A stretch of 64,000 nucleotides of DNA, taken from positions 1,922,001 to 1,986,000 of the forward strand of contig NZ_CP017157.1 in NCBI RefSeq assembly GCF_001729485.1, written 5' to 3'. The stretch comes from Streptomyces lydicus (GTDB taxonomy: Bacteria > Actinomycetota > Actinomycetes > Streptomycetales > Streptomycetaceae). Both the position numbers and the translations under genes were made by a program. The stretch's first letter is position 1, and every line of letters starts with the position of its first letter. Below, piece by piece: positions 46,639-55,186 of this stretch. The notes beneath the pieces were generated by a model, which saw only the letters and a program-made list of their open reading frames with translations, was not told where the DNA came from and did not search any database.

Positions 46639-46678
46639 GGGAGCCCCCGCCGCCGTACCCACGGCAGCGGGGGCTCCC
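46639..46678 (+). terminator. Hairpin terminator after RND gene
   Basis: Arms GGGAGCCCCCGC and GCGGGGGCTCCC (12 bases) with an inner GCCGT/ACGGC pairing, 20 bases past the permease stop. Confidence 0.85.
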
Positions 46679-46810
46679 GCGTACGCCGGAGCCCCGGCAC
46701 TCAACTGACCTACCGTCATACGCTTTTCAGTGGTTTGTCCGTCATAACGGCATGTGCGCGCCACGACCGAGAAGCATGGCCCCTGGTATATGCCGCCCGG
46801 GAGGAGAGCG

Positions 46811-47470
46811 ATGACAGTCCGCACCACCGAGAAGGGGGAGCCGGCCGACGTACCGGACGAACTCGCCGAGTTCGTCCGGTACTGCGTGCCGCTCACCGGC
46901 TTCGCCGCATTCGACCTGCACGCCACCGGCATGGCCCGGCTCTATCTGGACACCGCCCGGCACCAGGTGGGGGAGCAGGCGTTCACGACGTTCTGGACCG
47001 CGTGGAAGGAGGCCGTCGCCCAGGACCAGGGCCCCCAGGACCTGTCCCCCGTGCACCAGGAGGTCGCCCGGGCACTGATCTACCTCTGGTACACCGGCGC
47101 CTGGCCGAGGCTGGCCCCCGCCGCCCACGCGGACCTCCGCCGCGAGGTCGCCAACACCGAGTCCGTCGCCTCGCCCAGCGCCTACGTGGAGGGCCTGGTC
47201 TGGCGTACGTTCCACGGCCACCCGGCGGGCGCCAAACCACCGGGCTTCGGCACCTGGGCGGTCCGGCCACCCGCGCCGCAGAGCGCCGAGGAGCTGCGTA
47301 CCGGCCTGGGCCTCGCGGACGTCCCGTACCGCACCGGCCTGCCCGACGAGGTCTCCCCGGACGAGATCCCCGGCCGGCTGCTCCCCGGCCCCCGCGTCAG
47401 CCGCCACGTCCCGCCCTCCGCCGTCCCCACCGCCGACGCCCCCGGCACACCCGAGGAGAGCACTCCGTGA
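46811..47470 (+). CDS. Sugar dehydrogenase small-subunit-like protein
   Basis: A 219-residue protein. The region ALIYLWYTGAWPRL and the C-terminal segment SPSAYVEGLVWRTFHGHPAGAKPPGFGTWA resemble the small (gamma/FAD-SLDH-like) subunits that escort FAD-dependent sugar dehydrogenases. Such subunits usually carry a Tat signal peptide, but here the N-terminus (MTVRTTEKGEPADVP) has none, so the complex is probably cytosolic. The ATG at 46811 follows GAGGAGAG. The stop overlaps the next gene as GTGA. Two direct CCGTCATA repeats (46713 and 46739) lie in the promoter region. The family call is moderate; context supports it. Confidence 0.55.
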   Translation: MTVRTTEKGEPADVPDELAEFVRYCVPLTGFAAFDLHATGMARLYLDTARHQVGEQAFTTFWTAWKEAVAQDQGPQDLSPVHQEVARALIYLWYTGAWPRLAPAAHADLRREVANTESVASPSAYVEGLVWRTFHGHPAGAKPPGFGTWAVRPPAPQSAEELRTGLGLADVPYRTGLPDEVSPDEIPGRLLPGPRVSRHVPPSAVPTADAPGTPEESTP

Positions 47471-49404
47471 CCGAGACCACCTCCGCGGAGGGCGCCGCCC
47501 GCCGCCGCTACGACGCGATCATCGTCGGCGCCGGCTGGGCCGGCAGCGCCCTCGCCAAACGCCTCGGCGCCCAGGGCTGGCACGTCCTCGTCCTGGAAGC
47601 CGGCAACGGCGGCACCGAGACCTGGCCCGGCTATCTGGACTCGCTCTCGACCTACTACGCGGCGGTGGCCAAGGTCCCCAACTCCGCCTACCGCCGCAAC
47701 AAGGCCGCGCCCTCCCCCGACGTGCTCGACCTCGCGCCGGTCCGCGACCCCCGGCCCGGCAGCCCCGAGTTCACCGCCAACGGCTACTTCGTCCAGGACG
47801 GCCGCCTCCCGTACGGCACCGACTACCTGCGCGAACTCGGCGGCGCCGCCATGCACTGGCTGGGCGCCGTCCCCCGCATGCTGCCCGACGACTTCGCCAC
47901 CGCGTCCGACTACGGCTACGGCCGCGACTGGCCGTTCACCGCCGAGGAACTCCAGCCCTGGTACGCCGAGGCCGAACGGGAACTCGGCGTCGCCGGCAAC
48001 GCCGAGGAGCAGAAGGACCTCGGCGTCGTCACCGACAGCGCCTACGAGTACCCCATGCACCACATCCCGCAGAGCTACCTCGACGAGCGCTGCCGGACGC
48101 TGGACGGCGCGAAGGTCAACGACAGCGTCGCCGACGAGGACTACGCGCTGAAGATGTACGGCCTCCCGCAGGCCCGCAACTCCACCCCCAACCCCGCCTA
48201 CCCGACGCCCTACCGCATCCAGGGGGCCGTCGGCATCCCCAACTACGGCGAGCGCTGCGTCGGCAACGCCAGCTGCGTCCCGATCTGCCCCGTACAGGCC
48301 AAGTCGCACCCGCTGCGCCTCCAGGCCGCCTGGCCCGGCACCGTCACCCTCGCCACCCGCTGCGTGGTCACCCGGGTCCGCAAGGGCCGCGACGCGTACG
48401 TCTCCGGCGTCGAGTACCGCACCTACACCGACCCCGCCTCACCGGTCAGCCGCTCGTACGTCGCCGAGGCCGACGTCGTCGTCCTCGCCGCGCACGCCAT
48501 CGAGAACGCCCGACTGCTGCTCTTCTCCGAGCTGGCCACCGGCAGCGGCCAGGTCGGCCGCAACCTGATGGACCACCCGACGATCCTCAACTGGGCGCTC
48601 ACCCCCGAGGCCAAGGGGCCGATCGGGCCGTTCCGCGGCCCGGGGCACACCTCCGGCTGGGAGGTCTTCCGCAGCGGCGCCGGCCGCATCGATCGCGCCC
48701 CGTTCCGCATCGAGATCGGCAACTGGGGCTGGGGGTGGGCGACCGGCGCCCCGCTGAGCAATGTCGCCACCGCACTGGGCCTCGGCGGCACCGCGGACGG
48801 CGGCGTACGGGACGAGGGCGTCTACGGGCCCGAGCTGCGCCGGCTGCTCGGCTCCTCCATCGGCCGCCAGCTGCAACTGCAGATCGCCGTCGAGCAGTCC
48901 GCCGACGGGAACAACCGCGTCACCATCGACCCGGCCCGCTACCGCGACGCCATGGGCAACCCCCGCCCCGTCCTCACCTACGACCTCGACGAACACGTCC
49001 GCAAGGGCCTGTACGCGGCCCGGCTCGTGGCCCGGCAGATCTTCGGCCTCCTGGGGGCGACGGACTACACCGACCACGCCCCGCGGGACGGCGTCCCGCC
49101 GCTGGGCCACTTCGTCCACAGCGGCACCCACCTCGCCTACAGCGGCGCGGGCCACGGCGCCGGCACCCACCTCATGGGCACCGACCGGACGACGTCCGTG
49201 GTGGACCGCGACCAGCGCACCCACGACCACCCCAACCTCTACGCGGTCGGCTGCGGCAGCATGCCGTCGGTCGGCACCAGCAACCCCACCCTCACGATGA
49301 TGGCGCTCGCCCTGCGCAGCGCCGCCGAGATCCACAAGGACCTCACCGCCGCCCACCGCCCGGCCCGGCTCCGCGGCCCGCAGCACGAGGAGGTCCCGGC
49401 GTGA
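47467..49404 (+). CDS. GMC family flavin oxidoreductase
   Basis: A 645-residue glucose-methanol-choline oxidoreductase. The N-terminus has DAIIVGAGWAGSALAKRL and VLVLEAG (FAD binding). Near residues 258-272, CVGNASCVPICP shows C-x5-C-x3-C spacing similar to the 3Fe-4S motif of FAD-dependent sugar dehydrogenases. Further segments are GTHLMGTDRTTSVV and the C-terminal VGCGSMPSVGTSNPTLTMMALALRSA (second FAD region). No signal peptide is seen. It starts GTG at 47467 within a GTGA overlap and ends in another GTGA overlap, so all three genes of this unit are translationally coupled. The substrate is unknown; a polyol, sugar or related alcohol is a reasonable guess. Confidence 0.85.
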   Translation: MTETTSAEGAARRRYDAIIVGAGWAGSALAKRLGAQGWHVLVLEAGNGGTETWPGYLDSLSTYYAAVAKVPNSAYRRNKAAPSPDVLDLAPVRDPRPGSPEFTANGYFVQDGRLPYGTDYLRELGGAAMHWLGAVPRMLPDDFATASDYGYGRDWPFTAEELQPWYAEAERELGVAGNAEEQKDLGVVTDSAYEYPMHHIPQSYLDERCRTLDGAKVNDSVADEDYALKMYGLPQARNSTPNPAYPTPYRIQGAVGIPNYGERCVGNASCVPICPVQAKSHPLRLQAAWPGTVTLATRCVVTRVRKGRDAYVSGVEYRTYTDPASPVSRSYVAEADVVVLAAHAIENARLLLFSELATGSGQVGRNLMDHPTILNWALTPEAKGPIGPFRGPGHTSGWEVFRSGAGRIDRAPFRIEIGNWGWGWATGAPLSNVATALGLGGTADGGVRDEGVYGPELRRLLGSSIGRQLQLQIAVEQSADGNNRVTIDPARYRDAMGNPRPVLTYDLDEHVRKGLYAARLVARQIFGLLGATDYTDHAPRDGVPPLGHFVHSGTHLAYSGAGHGAGTHLMGTDRTTSVVDRDQRTHDHPNLYAVGCGSMPSVGTSNPTLTMMALALRSAAEIHKDLTAAHRPARLRGPQHEEVPA

Positions 49405-50567
49405 TCACCGCGATGGCCCTGCACGCGCGGGGATTCGGCATCCCGAAGACGGTCGAGGAGCTGCGGGAGTACCTCCAGGCCGCCCTGGAGGTGGAACACC
49501 TCACCCTCCCCGTCTACATGACCGGCTTGTACTCCATCCGTCCCGGCACCAACCGCACCGCCCACTTCGCCATCCGCAGTGTCCTGATGGAGGAGATGCT
49601 CCACATGACGCTGGCCGCCAACCTCCTCAACGCGGTCGGCGGCAGGCCCGAGGTGGGCCGCAAGGAGTTCGTCGCCGAGTACCCCGCGCGCCTGCCGTTC
49701 AGCAGCCCCCGGCTGCCGGCCATCGGCCTGCAGCACTTCTCACCCGCGGCACTGAAGACGTTCCTGCTCATCGAACGCCCCCGCAAGATGGCCCCGCACC
49801 CGGCGCCCGGCGAGGGCTGGACCTCCATCGGGCAGTTCTACGACTCCGTCCGGCGGGGCCTGGAGCACCTCGTCGAGCAGCACGGCGAGGCCGCGGTCTT
49901 CACTGGCCTACCCGGACGCCAGGTGGGCCCCGAGGACTTCTACAACTCCGGCGGCGAGGTCTTCGCCGTCCGCGACCTGAAGTCCGCGCAGCTGGCGATC
50001 CGCGTGATCAGCGACCAGGGCGAGGGCACCGACGGCACGATCTGGGACAGCGACGACCTGATCTTCGGCGAGGAGCGCCAGCTCGCGCACTACTTCCGCT
50101 TCAACGAGATCTACACCGGCCGCAGTTACGGCCCGCACGACACCCCGGACGCCCCGCCCAGCGGCCCGCTGCTGGACGTCACCTGGGACGACGCGTACCC
50201 GATCCACGGCGACTCCAAGGTCGCCGACTACAAGAAGTACGAGCAGACCAGCGCGGTCCACGGGCACGCCGTCGCCTTCAACACCCGTTACGCGGCACTG
50301 CTCAGCTACCTCCAGTCCGCCTTCGACGGCCGGCCGCGGGCGATGGCCCTGGCCGTCCCGACGATGCTGGAGCTGCGCGACCGCTCCGAGCAGCTGTACC
50401 GCAATCCGCACCCCGACCCGGAGCTCGCGGCCCGGGGCGTCTTCGCCAGTCCGACCTTCGAGCTGGCGCGGTCGCAGTTCGAGGCGGTGCGCGAGACGGT
50501 CGACGAGAACCTCCGGCTCGCCGGTCTGGAGGCCGGCGAGCCGATCGACCTGTCCCCGACCTCGTGA
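49401..50567 (+). CDS. Ferritin-like, VioB-type (iminophenyl-pyruvate dimer synthase domain) protein
   Basis: A 388-residue protein whose first ~220 residues match the ferritin-like domain known from VioB/StaD/RebD. Metal-ligand-like residues are visible in ALEVEHLTLPVYM, LMEEMLHMTLAANLL and FGEERQLAHYFRFNEIY, giving repeated E and ExxH positions. The C-terminal part is helical and ends in LSPTS. No cofactor other than a di-iron or single metal site is suggested. It starts GTG at 49401 overlapping the GMC stop. A homolog encoded in a stable unit with a GMC oxidoreductase suggests a joint redox reaction rather than indole dimerisation. Exact reaction unknown. Confidence 0.75.
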   Translation: MITAMALHARGFGIPKTVEELREYLQAALEVEHLTLPVYMTGLYSIRPGTNRTAHFAIRSVLMEEMLHMTLAANLLNAVGGRPEVGRKEFVAEYPARLPFSSPRLPAIGLQHFSPAALKTFLLIERPRKMAPHPAPGEGWTSIGQFYDSVRRGLEHLVEQHGEAAVFTGLPGRQVGPEDFYNSGGEVFAVRDLKSAQLAIRVISDQGEGTDGTIWDSDDLIFGEERQLAHYFRFNEIYTGRSYGPHDTPDAPPSGPLLDVTWDDAYPIHGDSKVADYKKYEQTSAVHGHAVAFNTRYAALLSYLQSAFDGRPRAMALAVPTMLELRDRSEQLYRNPHPDPELAARGVFASPTFELARSQFEAVRETVDENLRLAGLEAGEPIDLSPTS

Positions 50568-50705
50568 CACCGCGATCGAGCGGACGTCCGGTGTCCGGCG
50601 CTGCGCCGCCCCGGATGGCGGGGCAGCCGGGTGACCGGGCTCGCGCGATGCGGGGAGTGATGCGAACGTAGCTGTGCGTACTGCTTCGACGAAAGGCGGG
50701 CAACC

Positions 50706-51167
50706 GTGCTCTCCGCGCTGGCCGGCAAGGCCGTCCTCGTGCCCGCCGCCGGGCTGGCCCTCGCCATGGGCCCGGTGGCCGTCCCGCCCGCCGGCGCGGA
50801 CGGCGACGCCGGGCTCAGCGCCGCCGTCCGGGTGGGCGTGTCCGGCGGGCTCTTCACGGCCAACGTGGGGCTCGTCCGGACCGTCGCGCGCACCGGCAAG
50901 GGCGGGGTCTACTGCGCCACCGTCGAGGGCAAGCCCACCCCGCTGACCGCCCTGCTGGACGCGGACGACCGCTACGGCTTCGGGGTGCGGGTGAGCTGGG
51001 ACGCCACCAAGCAGGACTACGTCGTCAACAGCATCCACGGCGACGAGGCGACCAGCAGCAAGGTGTGGAACGCGTACGTCGGCAAGACGAAGATCTCGAC
51101 CGGGCCCTGCGGTACCGCGGTCAAGGACAACGACAAGGTCAGCTGGAAGCTGGAGGCCGCGAGCTGA
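50706..51167 (+). CDS. Secreted DUF4430-like protein
   Basis: A 153-residue protein with a hydrophobic, Ala-rich N-terminus (VLSALAGKAVLVPAAGLALAMGPVAVPPAGA) typical of a Sec signal peptide. The mature part has VVNSIHGDEATSSKVWNAYVG and CGTAVKDNDKVSWKLE, matching the shape of DUF4430/ubiquitin-like ligand-binding domains that include a W..YV segment. Two cysteines (YCATVEG and GPCGTAV) may form a disulfide. It starts GTG at 50706 with GAAAGGCGGGCAACC upstream. Function unknown. Confidence 0.7.
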   Translation: MLSALAGKAVLVPAAGLALAMGPVAVPPAGADGDAGLSAAVRVGVSGGLFTANVGLVRTVARTGKGGVYCATVEGKPTPLTALLDADDRYGFGVRVSWDATKQDYVVNSIHGDEATSSKVWNAYVGKTKISTGPCGTAVKDNDKVSWKLEAAS

Positions 51168-51219
51168 CCGGCCGGGCCCCTGCGGCGCTCCGCGCGCGGC
51201 AGGGGCTCCACGGCGGTCC

Positions 51220-52419
51220 CTACGGGAGCGCCAGCATCCGCTCCAGCGCGAGCTTCGCGAAGTGCTCGGTCTCCTTGTCGACCTCGATGCGGTTGACGAC
51301 CTTGCCGGCCGCCAGCGACTCCAGCGTCCACACCAGGTGGGGGAGGTCGATGCGGTTCATCGTCGAGCAGAAGCAGACCGTCTTGTCGAGGAAGACGATC
51401 TCCTTGTCCTCCGCCGCGAAGCGGTTCGCCAGCCGGCGGACGAGGTTCAGCTCCGTGCCGATGGCCCACTTCGAACCGCGCGGGGCGGCCTCCAGGGCCT
51501 TGATGATGTACTCCGTCGAGCCGACGTGATCCGCCGCCGCCACGACCTCGTGCTTGCACTCGGGGTGGACCAGGACGTTCACGTCCGGGATGCGCGCGCG
51601 GACGTCGTTCACCGAGTCCAGCGAGAAGCGGCCGTGCACCGAGCAGTGCCCGCGCCAGAGGATCATGCGGGCGTCCCGCAGCTGCTCGGCAGTCAGGCCG
51701 CCGTTCGGCTTGTGCGGGTTGTAGACCACGCAGTCGTCCAGGGACATGCCCATGTCGCGGACGGCGGTGTTGCGACCCAGGTGCTGGTCGGGCAGGAACA
51801 GCACCTTCGCGTCGCCGGCCGGCCGCTGCTCGAAGGCCCAGTCCAGCGCGCGCTTGGCGTTGGAGGAGGTGCAGATCGTGCCGCCGTGCCGGCCGGTGAA
51901 CGCCTTGATGTCGGCCGAGGAGTTCATGTACGAGACCGGCACGACCCGGTCGGCTATGCCGGCCTCGGTGAGCACGTCCCAGCACTCGGCGACCTGCTCG
52001 GCGGTCGCCATGTCGGCCATCGAGCAGCCGGCGGCGAGGTCGGGGAGGATCACCTGCTGGCCGTCGCCGGTGAGGATGTCGGCGGACTCGGCCATGAAGT
52101 GCACGCCGCAGAAGACGATGTACTCCGCGTCCGGGCGGGCGGCGGCGTCCCGCGCGAGCTTGAAGGAGTCGCCGGTGACATCGGCGAACTCGATGACCTC
52201 GTCACGCTGGTAGTGGTGCCCCAGGATGAAGACCTTGTCCCCGAGCTTCGCCTTGGCCGCGCGGGCCCGCTCGACGAGGTCGGGGTCCGACGGGGCCGGC
52301 AGGTCGCCGGGGCACTCCACGCCGCGCTCGCTCCTGGGGTCGGCCTCGCGGCCGAGGAGGAGCAGCGCCAGCGGGGTCGGCTGGACGTCCAGGGGCTGGG
52401 CGGTGGTCACAACACGCAC
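51220..52419 (-). CDS. nadA: Quinolinate synthase A
   Basis: NadA condenses iminoaspartate with dihydroxyacetone phosphate to quinolinate in de novo NAD synthesis, using a 4Fe-4S cluster. The 399-residue protein contains FILGHHYQRDEVIEFAD, NSSADIKAF, GRNTAVRDMGMSLDDCVVYNP and the C-terminal TVCFCSTMNRIDLPHL, with cysteines suited to the cluster. It starts GTG at 52419. It diverges from erpA, an Fe-S carrier gene, across a 265-base region containing three similar inverted-repeat boxes. No nadB or nadC is in the window. Confidence 0.96.
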   Translation of the reverse strand: MRVVTTAQPLDVQPTPLALLLLGREADPRSERGVECPGDLPAPSDPDLVERARAAKAKLGDKVFILGHHYQRDEVIEFADVTGDSFKLARDAAARPDAEYIVFCGVHFMAESADILTGDGQQVILPDLAAGCSMADMATAEQVAECWDVLTEAGIADRVVPVSYMNSSADIKAFTGRHGGTICTSSNAKRALDWAFEQRPAGDAKVLFLPDQHLGRNTAVRDMGMSLDDCVVYNPHKPNGGLTAEQLRDARMILWRGHCSVHGRFSLDSVNDVRARIPDVNVLVHPECKHEVVAAADHVGSTEYIIKALEAAPRGSKWAIGTELNLVRRLANRFAAEDKEIVFLDKTVCFCSTMNRIDLPHLVWTLESLAAGKVVNRIEVDKETEHFAKLALERMLALP

Positions 52420-52457
52420 CCTCTCTTTTCTGCAGACGGCTCTTGATGCAGCCTTTT

Positions 52458-52527
52458 CGTCTATTTGACGCTATCTATCATAGCTGCTTCACGTCACTTT
52501 GACGATGGCCATAGTGTCGATGTGACG
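52458..52527. promoter_or_regulatory. Three CGTC-N5-GACG boxes between nadA and erpA
   Basis: Three 13-base near-palindromes with the same halves: CGTCTATTTGACG (52458-52470), CGTCACTTTGACG (52492-52504) and TGTCGATGTGACG (52515-52527). The stretch is unusually AT-rich for the window. They lie 39-108 bases upstream of the nadA start and are placed to act on both divergent genes. The binding factor is unknown. Confidence 0.5.
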
Positions 52528-52684
52528 CATCAGCACTACGCCGTGTGCCGTGGGCCACCGGCGTCCGCCCGGCGGTGTGCGAGCATGAAGGAGTAGCGCC
52601 CAGCCGGAATTAATCCGGGGCGACGCCGGTTGCAGCTTGTTGCATCCGATGACAAGCGGTCCGTACAACCCGGGAGAGATGTAG

Positions 52685-53041
52685 ATGAGCGTGCAGGACG
52701 AGAAGACCACCGTCAGCGACGGCATCATCCTGTCCGACGCGGCCGCGTCGAAGGTCAAGAGCCTGCTGGAGCAGGAAGGCCGGGACGACCTGGCGCTGCG
52801 AGTGGCCGTTCAGCCCGGTGGCTGCTCCGGTCTGCGCTACCAGCTCTTCTTCGACGAGCGCTCGCTCGACGGCGATGTGGTCAAGGACTTCGGCGGCGTC
52901 AAGGTCGTCACCGACCGGATGAGCGCCCCCTACCTGGGCGGTGCCTCCATCGACTTCGTCGACACCATCGAGAAGCAGGGCTTCACGATCGACAACCCGA
53001 ACGCCACCGGCTCCTGCGCCTGCGGCGACTCCTTCAGCTAA
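52685..53041 (+). CDS. erpA: Iron-sulfur cluster insertion protein (ErpA/HesB type)
   Basis: An A-type carrier of Fe-S clusters, 118 residues. The three cluster cysteines are visible: GGCSGLRY and the C-terminal SCACGD (C-x-C). It starts ATG at 52685; an upstream ATG is followed directly by a stop. Divergent from nadA, whose product needs an Fe-S cluster, and ends at a very strong hairpin. Confidence 0.95.
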   Translation: MSVQDEKTTVSDGIILSDAAASKVKSLLEQEGRDDLALRVAVQPGGCSGLRYQLFFDERSLDGDVVKDFGGVKVVTDRMSAPYLGGASIDFVDTIEKQGFTIDNPNATGSCACGDSFS

Positions 53042-53063
53042 GGATCGCGGGCCGAAGAGCACA

Positions 53064-53110
53064 CACGCCGAAGGCGGCGCCCCCCGAGCGGGGGCGCCGC
53101 CTTCGGCGTG
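53064..53110 (+). terminator. Strong hairpin terminator after erpA
   Basis: A near-perfect stem of about 20 bases (CACGCCGAAGGCGGCGCCCC with its complement) around a GAGC-type loop, beginning 23 bases past the erpA stop. It also lies near the end of the convergent downstream gene. Confidence 0.88.
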
Positions 53111-53151
53111 GCGGCCTCCGGAGTGCCGGACGGTCCGCCGCGACGTGTCCG

Positions 53152-54651
53152 CTAGCGCTTCGGCACGGACTCACCGGTCGACACATCGATCACCTTCCGG
53201 CCGTCCAGCGGCTTCTGCAGGGTCACGGTCTTGGTGAACTCCTTGGCGATCTTCACGCAGATCTGGCCCGGCTTCTTGTCCTTGCCGACGACCTTGGTCT
53301 TCACGGTGTCGGCCGACTCCTCGGCGCTCACCGAGTAGACGCTGCACACCCCGCCCCAGAAGTGCACGGTCAGCTTCCGGCCGCCGTCGGCCACGTCGTA
53401 GGACTCCAGCGCCATCGCCCCGGGCTTCCCGGACGGCCCCTTGGGGGTGTGGTCCTTGTGCGCCAGGTACTTCGGGTCCACCGCGGGCTGCGCCACGATC
53501 GTCGCGGGAGCCTCCGGAGCGCCCCCGGCGGACGGCTGGCGGACCTTGTACAGCCACGACGGCACCAGCGCCTGCCCGCCGTCCACGTACTGCACCGCGA
53601 GCCCGAAGACCGCACCGGTCACCTCGGCCGGCTTCTCCGCCTTCGTCGGTGCCGGCTCACAGGGTGCGATCGAGCCGTCCTTGTTGCCCTTCTCGCCCTC
53701 GGGAGGTGTCGAGGGGCAGCCGGCCGGGGTGCGGCCACCGCCCGAGTTCAGCCGGTCCAGCGTCTTCCCGGCACCCAGTACGGGGTACACCGCGCCCTTC
53801 GCCGGATGCGCCAACTGGCCGCTGCCGCCGACCACCTGACCGTCCGAGCCGACCTGCAGATCGCTCTGCCAGCCGTACGTCGGCAGCCCGCCCAGCACCG
53901 GGTTCGCGGTCACGATCCGCACCGCGCCGGACAGCCCGCTCGCGTCCAGCTTCGCGTCCTGCTGGCCGAGCGCCGCCAGCACCGGCTTCACGGCCTGCTC
54001 GGCCTTCTCCGGCGACACCGCGCCCTTGCCGCTGCTGTCGTCCTCGGTCGCGAGGTCCCCGCCGCCCCGGTAGGAGGGGCAGCCGGGCCGGCTCGACGCC
54101 TCGCCGCCGCCCTTGTCGCCCTTGGGGGAGGCGGGCAGCGCACAGTTCGTGCCGCCCGGGGTCCCGTACTGTGAGTACGTCCAGGAGCCCGAGCCGGTCT
54201 TGGTCACCTGGAGGATCGGGCTGCGGGCGTCCCGGGTCTGCCCGCCGACCTTCCAGGTGGTGCCCTCGGAACGCACCTTTCCCGCCACGTCCAGCGCCTT
54301 CGCCAGCCGTTCCACCGACTCCCGGCTGATCTCGCCCTTGGGCCGGTACACCGGCGCCGACGAGGGGCCGTCCGGCAGCTTGCCGACCGGCTTGTACTTC
54401 GCACCCTGCGGATTGGGCTCCCCGGCGGCTATGGAGCCGCCGCCGCCCGTGTAGCCGTCGAGCGCCAGCGGCGGCGGACCGCCCCGGCCCGCGCCGCCGG
54501 AGCCCTCGTCACTGGACGCGGACGAGGCCCAGTACGCCGCGCCGCCCCCGGCCAGCAGCACCGCGGCGGCCATCGAGGCGACCAGCACCGGGCTGCGCCG
54601 CCTGCGCTCCTTGGGGTCGTCCGGGGTCTCAGGGGTCTCCTCGGTGTTCAC
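53152..54651 (-). CDS. Membrane-anchored hypothetical protein
   Basis: A 499-residue protein with a short acidic/basic cytosolic N-terminus (MNTEETPETPDDPKERRRRS), one hydrophobic helix (about residues 21-42, PVLVASMAAAVLLAGGGAAYWA) and a large Gly/Pro/Ser-rich outside domain. The outside part includes several cysteines (TNCALP, PGCPSYR, AGCPST, APCEP, GVCSVYS, QICVKI) that could form disulfides. No enzymatic motif is recognised. Similar proteins occur in Streptomyces. It starts GTG at 54651. It converges with erpA. Confidence 0.65.
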   Translation of the reverse strand: MNTEETPETPDDPKERRRRSPVLVASMAAAVLLAGGGAAYWASSASSDEGSGGAGRGGPPPLALDGYTGGGGSIAAGEPNPQGAKYKPVGKLPDGPSSAPVYRPKGEISRESVERLAKALDVAGKVRSEGTTWKVGGQTRDARSPILQVTKTGSGSWTYSQYGTPGGTNCALPASPKGDKGGGEASSRPGCPSYRGGGDLATEDDSSGKGAVSPEKAEQAVKPVLAALGQQDAKLDASGLSGAVRIVTANPVLGGLPTYGWQSDLQVGSDGQVVGGSGQLAHPAKGAVYPVLGAGKTLDRLNSGGGRTPAGCPSTPPEGEKGNKDGSIAPCEPAPTKAEKPAEVTGAVFGLAVQYVDGGQALVPSWLYKVRQPSAGGAPEAPATIVAQPAVDPKYLAHKDHTPKGPSGKPGAMALESYDVADGGRKLTVHFWGGVCSVYSVSAEESADTVKTKVVGKDKKPGQICVKIAKEFTKTVTLQKPLDGRKVIDVSTGESVPKR

Positions 54652-54799
54652 CGCATCGCTCCTTCAGCTCCGCTGAACATCTGACGTGCCATCCTCTCGG
54701 GACGGACGTCGATGGGACGGAGCGGGGGCGCACACGGTTCCCTCAGGGGCCCCGTACGGGCGCCGACGGGCACCCGCTCACCCGCGACACCCGGTCGGC

Positions 54800-55027
54800 T
54801 CAGTCGCCGTAGTCGGACATGCCCTCCACCAGGGCGGCGGAACGGTCGGGCACCTCGACGCCGTGCAGATCGGCCGCCCGGCCCGGCGCCGGAGCCGGGT
54901 GCCGGCCGGTGTGCCAGCGCCCCGACATCCGCGCGCAGTCACCGCGCAGCTCGTCGAGGGACTCCGGCTCGGTCGCGGTGTGCGAAGCGGCGACACGCGG
55001 TGTGACGGCTTTCACAGGCTTGGTCAT
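54800..55027 (-). CDS. Small hypothetical protein
   Basis: A 75-residue soluble protein (MTKPVKAVTPRVAASH...VEGMSDYGD) with a Pro/Arg-rich middle. Codon bias fits a gene, but the ribosome-binding site is weak. It lies in the same direction as the membrane-anchored protein gene and diverges from the kinase gene. I do not recognise a family and cannot exclude a chance frame. Confidence 0.45.
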   Translation of the reverse strand: MTKPVKAVTPRVAASHTATEPESLDELRGDCARMSGRWHTGRHPAPAPGRAADLHGVEVPDRSAALVEGMSDYGD

Positions 55028-55186
55028 AGGGGCACCGTACGCAGACGTGTTCGGAGGAGAAAGACCTACTATTGGGTAGTTTCAGTCGTTCCGGGTGGGC
55101 GGGACGACCGGGTGCCCGTGCGCCCAGCCGGGTAGCGTTGCTTCACGTCCGCCCGTCCCTCCGCCATCCGCAGGAGCAGACCCGTC

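Noticed and set aside
43218..46700. 1160-codon frame opposite the RND permease
   Set aside because: Low-complexity Asp/Arg/Gly/Gln sequence caused by GC bias on the non-coding strand; the plus strand has an unmistakable RND protein.
46713..46746. Direct CCGTCATA repeats before the redox trio
   Set aside because: Two 8-base copies 26 bases apart are suggestive but too short to call an operator separately; noted in the gene entry.
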